A DNA stretch of 64,000 nucleotides from Euborellia annulipes (taxonomy: Eukaryota; Arthropoda; Insecta; Dermaptera; Anisolabididae). The notes beneath the pieces were generated by a model. That model was not told the DNA's origin, made no database searches, and saw only the letters and a program-made list of their open reading frames with translations. Made by a program: the position numbers and the translations under genes. The stretch covers positions 16,980 through 80,979 of the forward strand of contig JAKCPI010001938.1 of assembly GCA_023213315.1 (NCBI GenBank). Reading direction: 5' to 3'. Positions within the stretch are counted from its first letter, which is position 1. Each line of letters starts with the position of its first letter. Positions 57,101-62,010 of this stretch are shown in pieces.

Positions 57101-59527
57101 ATTTATTTATTTGCAGGAAATGGAAAAACAAAAATTGGAATCTCAATCGTTAATGAATCAAATAAAAGAATTAGAAAAAATAAAGCATGATAGCACGCAG
57201 GCAGCGAATACTCAAAAGGATCTCACCACAAAAATATCTGATTTAGAAGATCAATTAAATGAAAAAAATAAAGTAAAAATTTAATTTTTTTTTTTTTTTT
57301 TTTTAGATTTTCACTTTAAATTCTCATCCATTTATTTATTTATTAATTTATTTTTTGTTTAAGACTGTTAAAGTTCTCCAACAAAGATTAGCAGATATGA
57401 AAAAAACTCTTCAGAAAGAATTGCGTGTCTCTTCGACGCATTTAGAGAATGGAGAGGGGGAGAATTCGTCGGGGTCCCCTGCCGCTGCCATTTTACAGCC
57501 AAGTTCAAGCAAACAGATGGGGCCGCCAAATAAAATGAGATCAAGACGAGAAGACGATGACGATGTCAATTTTAAATATTTAAAACATGTTCTCATTAAA
57601 TTTCTCACCAGCCGTGAATATGAGGTAGATATTATTTTTATTTTTTAAACGCCAATGATTGAATAAATCCATCAATTGATTTAATGATGCAAAAATATAT
57701 GGGTTGTCCCTTAAAAAATAAGCAAGTTGATCGTGATTGCGGTAAAACACAAAGAGAATAATTTATAATGAATATAGGAGACGTAGAAGCCAGGAGATTA
57801 AATAAAAAAATTTTTATTTAATTGTTAAATCTAGACATTTCGGTCCCTAATCACGACTTTCCTCATGACAATTTATTGTCACAATACAAGATATTCAGTA
57901 TTATTTAATTAACATTACTCTGAGCGAATAGGTCACTACTATATATACACGATGTGTAATATAATTTTCTTTTAATTCAAGGAAGGTATTATTGAAAAAA
58001 TAACTTTGGCATATTTATGTTTTGTAATTTGGGCTCTTTTTAAATACCCACTCTCCTTGGGTAGACATGATATCAATCGTTAAAGACCTTCAGCTTAAAC
58101 AAAAATGGAAATATAACTGGAACTACACCTGTGAAATAAAAGAAAATCACAGCTGGCAAAAATTAATAACACTGGTCCCCCATGGTTTCATTGCTATTTG
58201 ACTCCCAATAGGCCACAAAGAATAGACTAAGGATAAATCATACCCGCTGTCCTCACCATTCTGGTCATGTAACCAAACCTCGGCACCTCATCTTCGGGTG
58301 TCCAAAATATTGTCGGCAAAGATCCAACCTCATCAATAGGCTCCAATCCACAGACCCGAATTTAAGAGATCCTCCCCTAACACTAAAGAAAATACTAAGA
58401 AATCCTACAGTACAAGAACTCCATAACTTCATAATTGCAATTCAAATAGCATCATTCAGAAAAACATTTTGTACTACTTTTTCTTATAAGAATGTTATTT
58501 ATTATATGAATGTTTTTATATTAATATGATTTATAGATATATTTTTTTTATATATGTATTTTATTTTTATATCAAACTTATTTATACTTCTCTTTGTTGG
58601 CAATGGCCACTGGCCGCCGAAAATAAAAAAAAATAAATAAATCATTAAAACAAACAATAAGATGATACTGTAAAATTTATAATGGAAATAAGAGAAGTAG
58701 CAGCCAGGAGATTAAATGAAAAAAACTTTTATTTAAAAGTTAATTGTCGACATTTCGGTCGCTAATCACGACCTTTTCTAAGACAATTAATTGTTACAAT
58801 ACAAGATAATCAGTATTATTTTTAATAAACATTGCAAATTACTAACTAGGTAGAGTCTTGTTTGAAAAATATGGAATTTTTTCAATCAATGCTCAATTAC
58901 GCAAATTACAGTGAAATCTCGCTTAACTAATTCGTTCCAGAATCATACTCGTAACGGGAAACAATAAGATCCTCTCCATGATACAGACTCATGTAACATG
59001 CGCACAACCTGTAACTTCTCCTCTCCTCTTCATTCGTCGCTCGTTAAGCAAATCATTCTTTTACAATTTGTTTTGCTCGTTATGCGAATTACTAGCTAAG
59101 CGATATGGGGGACCGGTGTTATTTTTAATTTTTGCTAGCTGTGATTTCCTTTTATTTCACAGGTATAGTTCCAGTTATATTTCCATTTTTGTTTAAGCTG
59201 AATGTCTTTAACGATCGATATCATGTCTACCCAAGGAGAGTGGGTATTTAAAAGAGCCCAAATTACAAAACATAAATATGCCAAAGTTCAAAGTTTCAAT
59301 AATACCTTCTTTGAAAACTTTTAATGAAAGAGTTCTGTGGAAGACACTCTTAATAAAAAATTTAATTTCAGGCTCAACATTTAACCCGAGCTGTGGCAAC
59401 TTTATTACGTTTCTCACCCGAGGAAGAACGTCTTTTAAGAGAAACGTTAGATTGGAAAATGTCTTGGTTTGGAACACGACCTCGGTTAGGGGTAGGACAA
59501 ACAGCAAAGGCCATTCCTCCTAGTTGA
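29838..59527 (+). CDS. GOLGA1: Golgin-97 (golgin subfamily A member 1), 10 coding exons
   Basis: Predicted trans-Golgi coiled-coil tether of about 749 residues; human golgin-97 has 767. In the known family, the C-terminal GRIP domain binds the small GTPase ARL1 on trans-Golgi membranes and the N terminus captures endosome-derived vesicles. Seen here: N-terminal [13 protein letters not shown], a Ser/Thr-rich linker (residues 30-90), a heptad-rich Glu/Lys/Leu coiled coil through exons 2-8, the [20 protein letters not shown] block typical of golgin-97, [12 protein letters not shown] before the GRIP domain, and GRIP residues in exons 9-10. All exon junctions are GT-AG and phases agree. Exon 5 carries one extra base and exon 6 two compensating shifts, probably assembly errors. 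Introns: 1101, 6223, 66, 8695, 5437, 347, 3732, 91 and 1747 bp. Confidence 0.95.
30770..30985 (-). mobile_element. tRNA-derived SINE in GOLGA1 intron 1
   Basis: The order is inverted: ACACTCACAC tract and CTTTTCGGCAACTCAGGCC tail motif on the left, then CGAACCCGCGACC (B box complement) and CCCCCTACACCAAGC (A box side) at 30955-30970. The hairpin is shortened. Confidence 0.75.
31230..31488 (+). CDS. GOLGA1: GOLGA1 exon 2 (coiled coil)
   Basis: Acceptor TTTTTATAG at 31229, donor GAAG|GTAAAT. 86 codons plus one base. It encodes a highly charged helix with repeated KKxExxW units ([13 protein letters not shown], then [17 protein letters not shown]), more tryptophan-spaced than vertebrate golgin-97 but in the same position. 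Confidence 0.93.
31789..32168. mobile_element. Non-autonomous DNA element with GGGGCCATCCAT termini (GOLGA1 intron 2)
   Basis: The 380-bp element has inverted ends GGGGCCATCCATTAATTACG and CGTAATTTATGGATGGCCCC and a second inner pair around TGTGACGTCACAT. No clear target duplication is seen, so the superfamily is left open. Confidence 0.8.
32539..32805. mobile_element. hAT-like MITE (GOLGA1 intron 2)
   Basis: The 267-bp copy of the CAAGGGCGGATACAAGG family is flanked by GTTGTAAT (32531-32538) and GTTGTAAA (32806-32813). Confidence 0.85.
33467..35583 (-). pseudogene. Non-LTR reverse transcriptase ORF (frameshifted)
   Basis: Order on - : linker ([20 protein letters not shown]), RT fingers ([34 protein letters not shown]), [23 protein letters not shown], then after a one-base shift in an A run (about 34580) [47 protein letters not shown] with the YADD catalytic aspartates, and a C-terminal [11 protein letters not shown] tail with stop at 33467. 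Only the homopolymer shift breaks the RT, so the copy is young or the shift is an assembly error. Confidence 0.9.
35584..37258. mobile_element. 144-bp tandem-repeat element with terminal giant hairpin, copy 1
   Basis: The left end AAATGCTTTTATTTAA is inverted at the right (TTAAATAAAAGCATTT, about 37198-37213). About eight units of 144 bp follow, phased at 35650, 35795, 35939, 36083, 36227, 36371, 36515 and 36659, nearly identical to each other; each contains CCCGATGGGCTAGAGGTGTG and CCAAACTAATGTGGTAC. A hairpin (36937-37258) with arms of about 150 bp and a GC-rich apex (AGCGTGGGGCGC/GCGCCCCACGCT) closes the element. The insertion splits a retrotransposon exactly, without a visible target duplication. 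It resembles in plan Helitron-derived HINE elements (tandem core plus 3' hairpin), but the CTRR end is not seen. Confidence 0.85.
37259..37690 (-). pseudogene. Non-LTR AP-endonuclease fragment
   Basis: The - strand reads [47 protein letters not shown] and [14 protein letters not shown]. The V-Y-R-P-P, G-D-F-N and S-x-H-D boxes are the catalytic signatures of the APE-type endonuclease. The N-terminal third is missing because of 5' truncation. Confidence 0.9.
37712..37800 (+). CDS. GOLGA1: GOLGA1 exon 3 (DQLEGFQ block)
   Basis: Acceptor TTTTTTTCTAG at 37711, donor TTA|GTTAGT (non-consensus but phase-consistent). With the base carried from exon 2 it encodes 30 residues ending [20 protein letters not shown], the strongest match to golgin-97 outside the GRIP domain. 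A retrotransposon ends within about 25 bp upstream of this acceptor. Confidence 0.93.
37867..37995 (+). CDS. GOLGA1: GOLGA1 exon 4 (coiled coil)
   Basis: It follows a 66-bp intron (acceptor ATTTCAG, donor CAG|GTATTC). 43 codons, starting [18 protein letters not shown] and ending FEEEHSTLQ. Phase 0 on both sides. Confidence 0.92.
38001..38590 (+). other. GOLGA1 intron 4, unassigned part
   Basis: AT-rich with no recognised repeat. An 84-codon + frame at 38051-38305 has no homology signature and is probably chance. Confidence 0.4.
38592..39006. repeat. Foldback element with hammerhead-like module in each arm
   Basis: The arms (38592-38765, 38840-39006) share TTCAGGAAATCCCAAATGAG and the module. 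Left module (-, 38717-38677): GGCC, CTGATGA, GGTC/GACC stem II, GAAACGTT, GACC. Right module (+, 38878-38917): the same with GAAACGTTAGCC. Stem I has one mismatch in each. Confidence 0.8.
39050..39191. mobile_element. Small TIR element (142 bp)
   Basis: The ends are AGGCAGGGCGCACACGG and CCGTGTGCGGTCAGCCT. The inner arms ATGGACATAAATGCA are also inverted, so almost the whole element folds. Its GCGCACAC-G ends recall the element at 42641. Confidence 0.75.
39580..39650 (+). other. tRNA A-box-like trace
   Basis: TAGCACAGAGGTAGAG followed by CTCGCC looks like the 5' half of a tRNA-derived SINE, but no B box follows. Low confidence. Confidence 0.2.
39914..40365. repeat. Foldback element with hammerhead-like modules in both arms
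   Basis: The arms share AGGATTAGGTAGATGTAGGC and the module; this copy is related to that at 15920, including the TCGATGGCTGAGTGGTAATT that precedes both (an A-box-like TGGCTGAGTGG). The left arm module (-) has CTGAAAA instead of CTGAAGA; the right arm is intact. Confidence 0.85.
40267..40315 (+). ncRNA. Hammerhead-ribozyme-like module (reference copy)
   Basis: Stem I 5' TTATCGTC (40267-40274); core CTGAAGA (40275-40281); unpaired T; stem II GGGATC (40283-40288) with GATTCC (40294-40299), one G-T; GAAA (40300-40303); C, G, T, C (40304-40307); stem I 3' GACGATAA (40308-40315), 8 perfect pairs. Predicted cleavage after C40307. Stem III reduces to self-complementary ACGT. Fit to a type I hammerhead is seen directly; self-cleavage is inference. 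Confidence 0.6.
40366..41894 (+). other. GOLGA1 intron 4, unassigned AT-rich part
   Basis: Simple-sequence tracts (TATATA at 40365-40380 and 40936-40953, CATCACCACCACC near 40535, TTTATTTATTTA near 40584) and no recognised transposon or gene. Confidence 0.4.
41895..42035 (+). mobile_element. tRNA-derived SINE, 3' part
   Basis: B box GGGTTCGCATCCC (near 41906), a GGATTTAGCTATCAATCC hairpin replacing the usual CCATTTGG one, and the GGCCTTCGATGCCAAAA tail motif. The same type as 49705 and 51300. Confidence 0.65.
42641..42800. mobile_element. Small TIR element (about 160 bp)
   Basis: The ends GACTGAACGCACACC and GGTGTGCGTTCCCAGTC and the adjoining TTGAGCAAAA/TTTTGCTCA are inverted. Non-coding. 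Confidence 0.7.
42936..43492. mobile_element. hAT-like MITE carrying a nested foldback
   Basis: Perfect target duplication GATATCGT (42928-42935 and 43493-43500). The ends are CAAGGCCGGATACAGG and GATCCTCCCTTG. The copy is 557 bp instead of about 260 because a hammerhead-type foldback (43038-43295) lies inside it, so the foldback arrived later. Confidence 0.9.
43038..43295. repeat. Foldback element with hammerhead-like modules, nested in a MITE
   Basis: The arms start CAGGAATTCGCAGTGAC and end with its complement. Left module (-): CTGATGA, stem II GGTCG/CGACC, GAAACGTCGGC. The right arm (+) has the same stem II but TTGATGA. Stem I pairing is weak in both. Confidence 0.8.
43577..44270 (-). 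repeat. Rep-A, near full-length copy in GOLGA1 intron 4
   Basis: Both ends are present: AT-rich hairpin (ACTTTCTCGTACC ... GAGAGAAAGTA) and ACACAACTTTC hairpin with CACACCAGATTTTTT. The body has the same block order as 22695-23370, inverted. The GTCTGTCTG tract is expanded to a GTGTGTCTGT-type simple repeat. Confidence 0.75.
44271..45285 (+). other. GOLGA1 intron 4, unassigned part with one hammerhead-like remnant
   Basis: At 45065-45115 (-) CTGAAGA, a GGC/GCC stem II and GAAACAGTT are present as a solo terminus. The open frames at 44663-45018 lack any recognisable signature. Confidence 0.35.
45290..46437. mobile_element. Long inverted-repeat element interrupted by a MITE
   Basis: The left arm (45300-45590) includes CGATCGTTGAATTTTT, GCGATTAGTCGCAATC and TTACTTGAACCGTTTCG; the right arm (about 45885-45960 and 46225-46437) carries their complements. 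Arms of about 280 bp surround a 300-bp core. The hAT-like MITE at 45963 splits the right arm. Confidence 0.85.
45963..46224. mobile_element. hAT-like MITE nested in an inverted-repeat element
   Basis: The flanks are TTTCTAAT (45955-45962) and TGTCTAAT (46225-46232). The intact left arm of the host element shows the pre-insertion sequence (complement of GTATTAGACACTC), confirming an 8-bp target duplication and precise borders. Confidence 0.9.
46691..47228 (+). CDS. GOLGA1: GOLGA1 exon 5 (long coiled coil, contains a one-base frameshift)
   Basis: Acceptor TTTTATTTTAG at 46690, donor ATC|GTGAGT. The first frame ([18 protein letters not shown] onward) is open to a stop at 47122. From about 47066 the coiled coil continues in the next frame ([20 protein letters not shown] ... 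EIERLHEQI). The length is 538 = 3n+1, whereas flanking phases require 3n, so one base is extra, most simply within 47066-47093. Coding sequence is otherwise intact, which argues for a sequencing or assembly error. GC is higher than in neighbouring exons. Confidence 0.9.
47518..47947. repeat. Foldback element with hammerhead-like module (GOLGA1 intron 5)
   Basis: The arms share AGGGATGATAATTA, TTTTCTCTGTTGACGTTTTG and AAGCTATATC-type blocks. The right arm (+) reads TCTGTC, CTGATGA, stem II GAGCG/CGTTC, GAAACGTC, AACAGA; stem I is 5 bp with a mismatch at the junction. In the left arm stem II is deleted. Confidence 0.75.
47948..49079 (+). other. GOLGA1 intron 5, unexplained GC-rich part
   Basis: 48390-48660 is GC-rich and CpG-containing (GCGTTGTTGTTGTTGTCC, GGTTTGCGGGTAAACGGC, CCCGGGCTCCGGGTCG) and not found elsewhere in the window. 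Open frames exist on both strands but none has a recognisable domain. It could be the 5' part of a retroelement or a nested promoter. 49010-49070 starts a Rep-A end. Confidence 0.3.
49080..49555. other. Homopolymer-dominated stretch, probably degraded consensus
   Basis: It begins inside a Rep-A end and rapidly becomes runs of T, G, C and A. The first 100 bases still resemble Rep-A (ATTGGATT, GTGTGTGTGT) with most informative bases replaced by homopolymers, which suggests poor read consensus rather than biology. Confidence 0.5.
49705..49830 (+). mobile_element. tRNA-derived SINE, 3' part
   Basis: B box AAGGTTCGCATCCC, a CAAATGGTTACCAATCATTTG hairpin in two halves, and the tail GGCCTCAGATGCCGAAAA followed by AACTTAAAC. 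Confidence 0.7.
50150..50370. repeat. Foldback element with hammerhead-like module
   Basis: The arms share AATGAGAAACAGGATGAAG and TATTTATTTCATT. The left arm (-) is intact in core; the right arm (+) has CTGAAGATGGTCTCGACCGA but the GAAACG is gone. Confidence 0.8.
50205..50245 (-). ncRNA. Hammerhead-like module
   Basis: On - : AGCT, CTGAAGA, T, stem II GGTCT with AGACC (perfect), GAAACGTT, AGCC; stem I is 3 bp. The cleavage triplet is GTT. Confidence 0.4.
50441..51299 (+). other. GOLGA1 intron 5, unassigned part
   Basis: AT-rich, without recognised repeats apart from TATA tracts near 50845. Confidence 0.35.
51300..51465 (+). mobile_element. tRNA-derived SINE, diverged
   Basis: B box TGGTTCGGATCC near 51331, followed by TTTGGATACCAAAT and the tail CTTCGATGCCTAAAAAGACC. 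The A box is not clear. Confidence 0.6.
52253..52505. repeat. Foldback element with hammerhead-like remnants (GOLGA1 intron 5)
   Basis: The arms begin AATCGTAAGGAAGGTAG. Left arm (-): GGTC, CCGAAGA (one change from CTGAAGA), stem II, GAAACGTC, GACC, so a 4-bp stem I is intact. Right arm (+): stem II GGACGC/GCGTCC and GAAACGTCGACC, but no core. It ends 160 bp before exon 6. Confidence 0.75.
52666..52809 (+). CDS. GOLGA1: GOLGA1 exon 6 (coiled coil, two compensating shifts)
   Basis: Acceptor TTTATAG at 52665, donor GAG|GTAAAC. The total of 144 bp (48 codons) keeps phase. It reads [20 protein letters not shown] in frame, hits a stop at about 52772, but coiled coil continues in another frame ([16 protein letters not shown]) and returns to the first (TNASLEQE). 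An extra T in the run near 52736 and a missing A in the run near 52780 explain both. Two homopolymer errors are the likeliest cause. Confidence 0.88.
53157..53384 (+). CDS. GOLGA1: GOLGA1 exon 7 (coiled coil)
   Basis: Acceptor TTTTTTTTAG at 53156, donor AAA|GTAAAC. 76 codons, [19 protein letters not shown] through [15 protein letters not shown], a clean heptad pattern. A 144-bp-repeat element begins only 25 bp after the donor. Confidence 0.93.
53410..54640. mobile_element. 144-bp tandem-repeat element, copy 2 (GOLGA1 intron 7)
   Basis: Same structure as 35584-37258: AAATGCTTTTATTTAA at 53410, units phased at 53476, 53623, 53767, 53911 and 54055 (five units), the same truncated last unit, and the same hairpin (54325-54640) with the AGCGTGGGGCGC apex. 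The differences are mainly in unit number. It ends in a T-rich tract and AG. Confidence 0.9.
54641..55363 (+). other. GOLGA1 intron 7, repeat fragments
   Basis: 54670-55030 matches pieces at 20825-20960, 21480-21660 and 49830 (CGGCGGACCCTCGCC, GATTTGTTTGCATTCATGG, GAGTGACAGACAGACA), a dispersed repeat of unknown class. 55115-55200 is a Rep-A terminal hairpin with shortened arms. Confidence 0.5.
55364..55629. mobile_element. hAT-like MITE (GOLGA1 intron 7)
   Basis: 266 bp, flanked by TTTGGCAG (55356-55363) and TTTGGAAG (55630-55637). The ends are CAAGGGCGGATACAAGG and GGATCCGCCCTTG. Confidence 0.85.
55630..57116 (+). other. GOLGA1 intron 7, remaining part
   Basis: 56155-56290 has inverted blocks (ATAAAGCTGACA ... 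TGTCAGCTTTTTG; GACAATTTGAC) of a small TIR element. 56990-57036 is half of a Rep-A hairpin. 56850-56940 matches the AAATTCCCGCTGGAATCTTG-type repeat of 21600. The rest is unassigned. Confidence 0.4.
57117..57272 (+). CDS. GOLGA1: GOLGA1 exon 8 (coiled coil)
   Basis: Acceptor TTTATTTGCAG at 57116, donor AAA|GTAAAA. 52 codons, [20 protein letters not shown] to [15 protein letters not shown] Rep-A hairpin fragment lies 80 bp upstream. Confidence 0.93.
57364..57624 (+). CDS. GOLGA1: GOLGA1 exon 9 (pre-GRIP linker and first half of GRIP domain)
   Basis: It follows a 91-bp intron (acceptor TTTTTTGTTTAAG). 87 codons, donor GAG|GTAGAT. It encodes [19 protein letters not shown], a Ser/Pro-rich linker, an acidic EDDDD, then [18 protein letters not shown]. 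The Tyr in FKYLKHV corresponds to the tyrosine known to be needed for ARL1 binding in GRIP domains. Confidence 0.95.
57976..59312. repeat. Inverted repeat with about 210-bp arms in GOLGA1 intron 9
   Basis: 57976-58190 and 59105-59312 are inverted copies (TACCCACTCTCCTTGGGTAG, CAGCTTAAACAAAAATGG and their complements). The right arm ends 60 bp before exon 10. Between the arms lie a retrotransposon tail, a hammerhead-type solo end (58740-58790, -) and a small TIR-like piece with CTCGCTTAACTAATTCG. Confidence 0.85.
58195..58645 (+). pseudogene. Non-LTR retrotransposon ORF2 C-terminus and 3' end (R1/I-like)
   Basis: Read on + : [20 protein letters not shown] then [13 protein letters not shown], a Cys/His cluster of the kind found at the C-terminus of R1/I-type ORF2, followed by [18 protein letters not shown]. 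The 3' end GGCCACTGGCCGCCGAAAAT runs into an A-rich tail at 58625-58645. Confidence 0.7.
59372..59527 (+). CDS. GOLGA1: GOLGA1 exon 10 (second half of GRIP domain, stop)
   Basis: Acceptor TTTAATTTCAG at 59371. 51 codons and TGA (59525-59527). [12 protein letters not shown] and [20 protein letters not shown] complete the GRIP helices and are followed by the short basic tail typical of golgin-97. Confidence 0.95.
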   Translation, partial: AQHLTRAVATLLRFSPEEERLLRETLDWKMSWFGTRPRLGVGQTAKAIPPS

Positions 59528-59975
59528 TAATCATTTGATTAAAAGGAAAAGAAAAAGAAAATTATTTAAAAAAGACTTAATCCTCTCCTCCCTATTCCTC
59601 CCTCCCCTCCCTCCCTCCCTTAAAAAAGAAAAAATTTTTAGATGGAAACGAATTTAATTAAATAAATACAAAAAAAAGTAAGTCTTCCTTAGATGGTTGA
59701 CATATTTATTATATTCATTTTTCTATTTTATTTATTTAAATTCAAATTTTTAGATTTATTCAATTAACGTAGATTATCTTTAATAAATAAATTTAGGGGA
59801 GTATTTTTTTTTTTTATTAGAGAAGGTCTAAATTCGGGCTACCATTTACATTTTGTTTTTTTAATTAATTCGATTTAATTAATTATTTTAATTTTTAATA
59901 ATTTTTTAAAAATTATATCTTTATTAAATTGCTAACTTAACAAAACTTCCCTTATACTTCAGATAGCTAATAATA
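59528..59975 (+). promoter_or_regulatory. GOLGA1: GOLGA1 3' UTR region with poly(A) signals
   Basis: AATAAA hexamers lie at 59661-59666 and 59782-59787, 135 and 255 bp after the stop. A C/T-rich tract (59580-59625) precedes them. Which site is used cannot be decided. A transposon begins at 59976, making a shorter UTR more likely. Confidence 0.5.
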
Positions 59976-60056
59976 CAGGGTGTTTCAGCAGGATAAGTAA
60001 ATAGTTGATTAAGGAGCTCAATGAGGAAGGCAGCCAGCATAAATAAAAACTTTTAT

Positions 60057-60111
60057 ATTATTTCATCGACGTTTCGGGAGCGCGTCGCTCTCATCTTCAG
60101 GACGAAATAAT
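60057..60111 (-). ncRNA. Hammerhead-ribozyme-like module, left arm
   Basis: On - : stem I ATTATTTCGTC pairs over 11 bp (one G-T) with GATGAAATAAT; core CTGAAGA; T; stem II GAGAGCG/CGCTCCC with one mismatch; GAAAC; GTC. Compared with the right arm, two stem II positions differ. Confidence 0.55.
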
Positions 60112-60280
60112 TGTCGCAAATGAGATGGAGAACATTATAATGTATACACAATAAATATTCACAAAGTGTGTATGTTGTGCATAATATTTAACAAAATTTT
60201 TCAACAATTGTATGATATATTATATAGGCTGTCCAGGTGAGTAACAGTCTTAAACGCCGACATTTCGACAAATTGCGACA

Positions 60281-60335
60281 ATTATTTCGTCCTGAAGATG
60301 GGAGCGACGCGCTCCTGAAACGTCGATGAAATAAT
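60281..60335 (+). ncRNA. Hammerhead-ribozyme-like module, right arm
   Basis: Stem I ATTATTTCGTC (60281-60291) with GATGAAATAAT (60325-60335); core CTGAAGA (60292-60298); T; stem II GGGAGCG (60300-60306) with CGCTCCT (60310-60316), seven pairs, one G-T; GAAA (60317-60320); CGTC (60321-60324). Predicted cleavage after 60324. It is the longest stem I in the window. Confidence 0.6.
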
Positions 60336-61229
60336 ATAAAAGTTTTTATTTATGCTGGCTGCCTTTCCTCATTGAGCTCCTTAATCAATCTTCACCACAG
60401 ACATTTCTATTCTTCAGGGAAAGGTAAATATTTTAGGGGGAGGTAGTATATACGATTTGGAATAAAAAATTCCATATAACATGTGTCCAATTTTTAATGA
60501 GTCCTGTTGGTATTACACCGTTTGCTATGAGAATTTAACGATTGTCAATGCAAGTTTTGCACTCCCATATCTTCAGATGGCTCTGGTGTGCTGGTTTTTT
60601 TTTCCTATTCTAACGCTAGATTAAATTAATAACAAAAGATATATTATTAAAATATAATATTTAATTAAATGAATATAAATTGTAACAGGATTATCGTAAA
60701 AGACCTTTAATTTAAAAAAAAAAAAATTAATAGTACTATATGCTAGTTAAGTATAATAAAAAAAGACACGATTTCTCAATATGAAATGTGTACGAGGTCG
60801 TTAAGGCGTCACCCAAAGTTGAAATTTGACATATCCGCAGATAACGATCGCTTCGAGTTCAAACCCCTCAGGAATCAATTTTTTTTTTCTTCCCCTCGTG
60901 CTGTTTAGTTGGGAAAATGATCATAGATGGAGTTAAACTCGCACAGGAATTCTAACGTGGAGCTTGTCCAATCTTTATATATGTTTGATCTGTGTGTACT
61001 GTATCGTTAAAACATGCCCCACGTATTCACGTATACCCGACATACTCAGCATGTTTAAACGATACAGTATAGTACACTTGGCCAACAAATGACGAGGGCA
61101 GTTGAAAACATTCAAATTCATCAACAAAACACAACTGTTGACAATCGTTAAATTCTCATAGCAAACGGTGTAATACCAACAGCTGCTACCTCCCCCTAAA
61201 ATATTTACCTTTCCTCCTGAAACACCCTG

Positions 61230-61530
61230 TATGTGCAAAAAACTCATTTTTTTTTAACTCGGAGGTTACTCCGAGGTTACTCTGGGTGGGGTAAAAGAGT
61301 GTGAGAGGGGGAGGGAAATAAATATGGGGGAAAAATAAAAAAAAAAGGAAAAAAAAAAAAAGAATAAAAAAAAAAAAAAAAAGGGAGGGGGGGGTCTTTT
61401 ACTCTTTGGGTGGGATAAGTTTGCTAGTTGACTAGATGTGAAGCAACCGGCCCTAAAAATGATCTCATGGATAATATTGAACGTCAAAATAAAGTTGCAC
61501 GTAATTTTTGCTTTGCTGCACACCACTTTG
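61230..61530. other. Low-complexity and dispersed-repeat sequence
   Basis: 61310-61400 is a purine-rich A/G run. 61422-61455 (GACTAGATGTGAAGCAACCG) matches 17490-17515. No gene. Confidence 0.4.
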
Positions 61531-62010
61531 CAGGTCAATAAGTCCGTGACTTTTTGAATGAAACATAGGTTTTTGGATAAAAAATTATTTTATTTCTCAA
61601 CGAAGTCTCCTTTGAGCTCTATACACTTTGTCCAACGTTTCTCCAATTTTTTTTATCCCTTCCAAAAAATAAGATTTGTCGAGGGCATCAAAATCATCGT
61701 TGGAGTCAAATCTCTTTCCGCCGAGCCACTGGTTGTTTCAGGTTTGGAAACAAGAAATAGTCACTCGGCGAAATAGGGCGGATGAGGGAGCAATTCGTAT
61801 CCCAATTCGTGGATGGAAACTGAAAATTCACTTTTTTCCATTTCCTTCTCAAATCACGAGGGAGTCTGCTATTAATGGATGTCAAACAAAAACTAAAAGA
61901 CCCAGCTTGACAGGAGTCAGCTGATAGTTGCCTGCTGACATGAGCAGTGTTGCCATTTCAGTTAAGAGGCGGGAAATTCAAAAAGTCACTGACTTATTGA
62001 CCTGCCCTTG
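61531..62010 (-). pseudogene. Deleted mariner-like transposon with transposase C-terminal remnant
   Basis: The ends CAGGTCAATAAGTCAGTGAC (complement at about 61990-62009) and CAGGTCAATAAGTCCGTGAC (61531) form the inverted repeats. On - between 61760 and 61600 a broken reading gives KWLGGKRFDSNDDFDALDKS and YFLEGIKKIG followed by LDKVYRAQ, resembling the mariner transposase C-terminus. The catalytic DDD core is deleted; the element is only about 480 bp. Confidence 0.75.

Larger units (their letters stand above)
60010..60386. repeat. Foldback element with two well-preserved hammerhead-like modules
   Basis: The arms (60010-60119 and 60275-60386) are almost identical inverted copies beginning TTAAGGAGCTCAATGAGGAA. 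One module per strand, listed separately. This is the best-preserved family member. Confidence 0.9.
59976..61229. mobile_element. TA-flanked element with CAGGGTGTTTCAG termini, carrying a foldback
   Basis: The ends are CAGGGTGTTTCAGCAGGA and TCCTGAAACACCCTG, each next to TA. Inner inverted blocks ACACCGTTTGCTATGAGAAT (60515) and its complement at about 61150-61170 show a foldback plan, and a smaller hairpin (GTTTAAACGATACAGTA) lies at 60990-61070. A hammerhead-type foldback (60010-60386) is inserted near the left end. Confidence 0.8.

Noticed and set aside
57411..57608. - strand frame over GOLGA1 exon 9
   Set aside because: It is a shadow of the real exon on the opposite strand.
61558..61924. 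+ strand frames over the 61.5-61.9 kb region
   Set aside because: The meaningful reading is on -, a mariner transposase tail; the + frames are its shadow.
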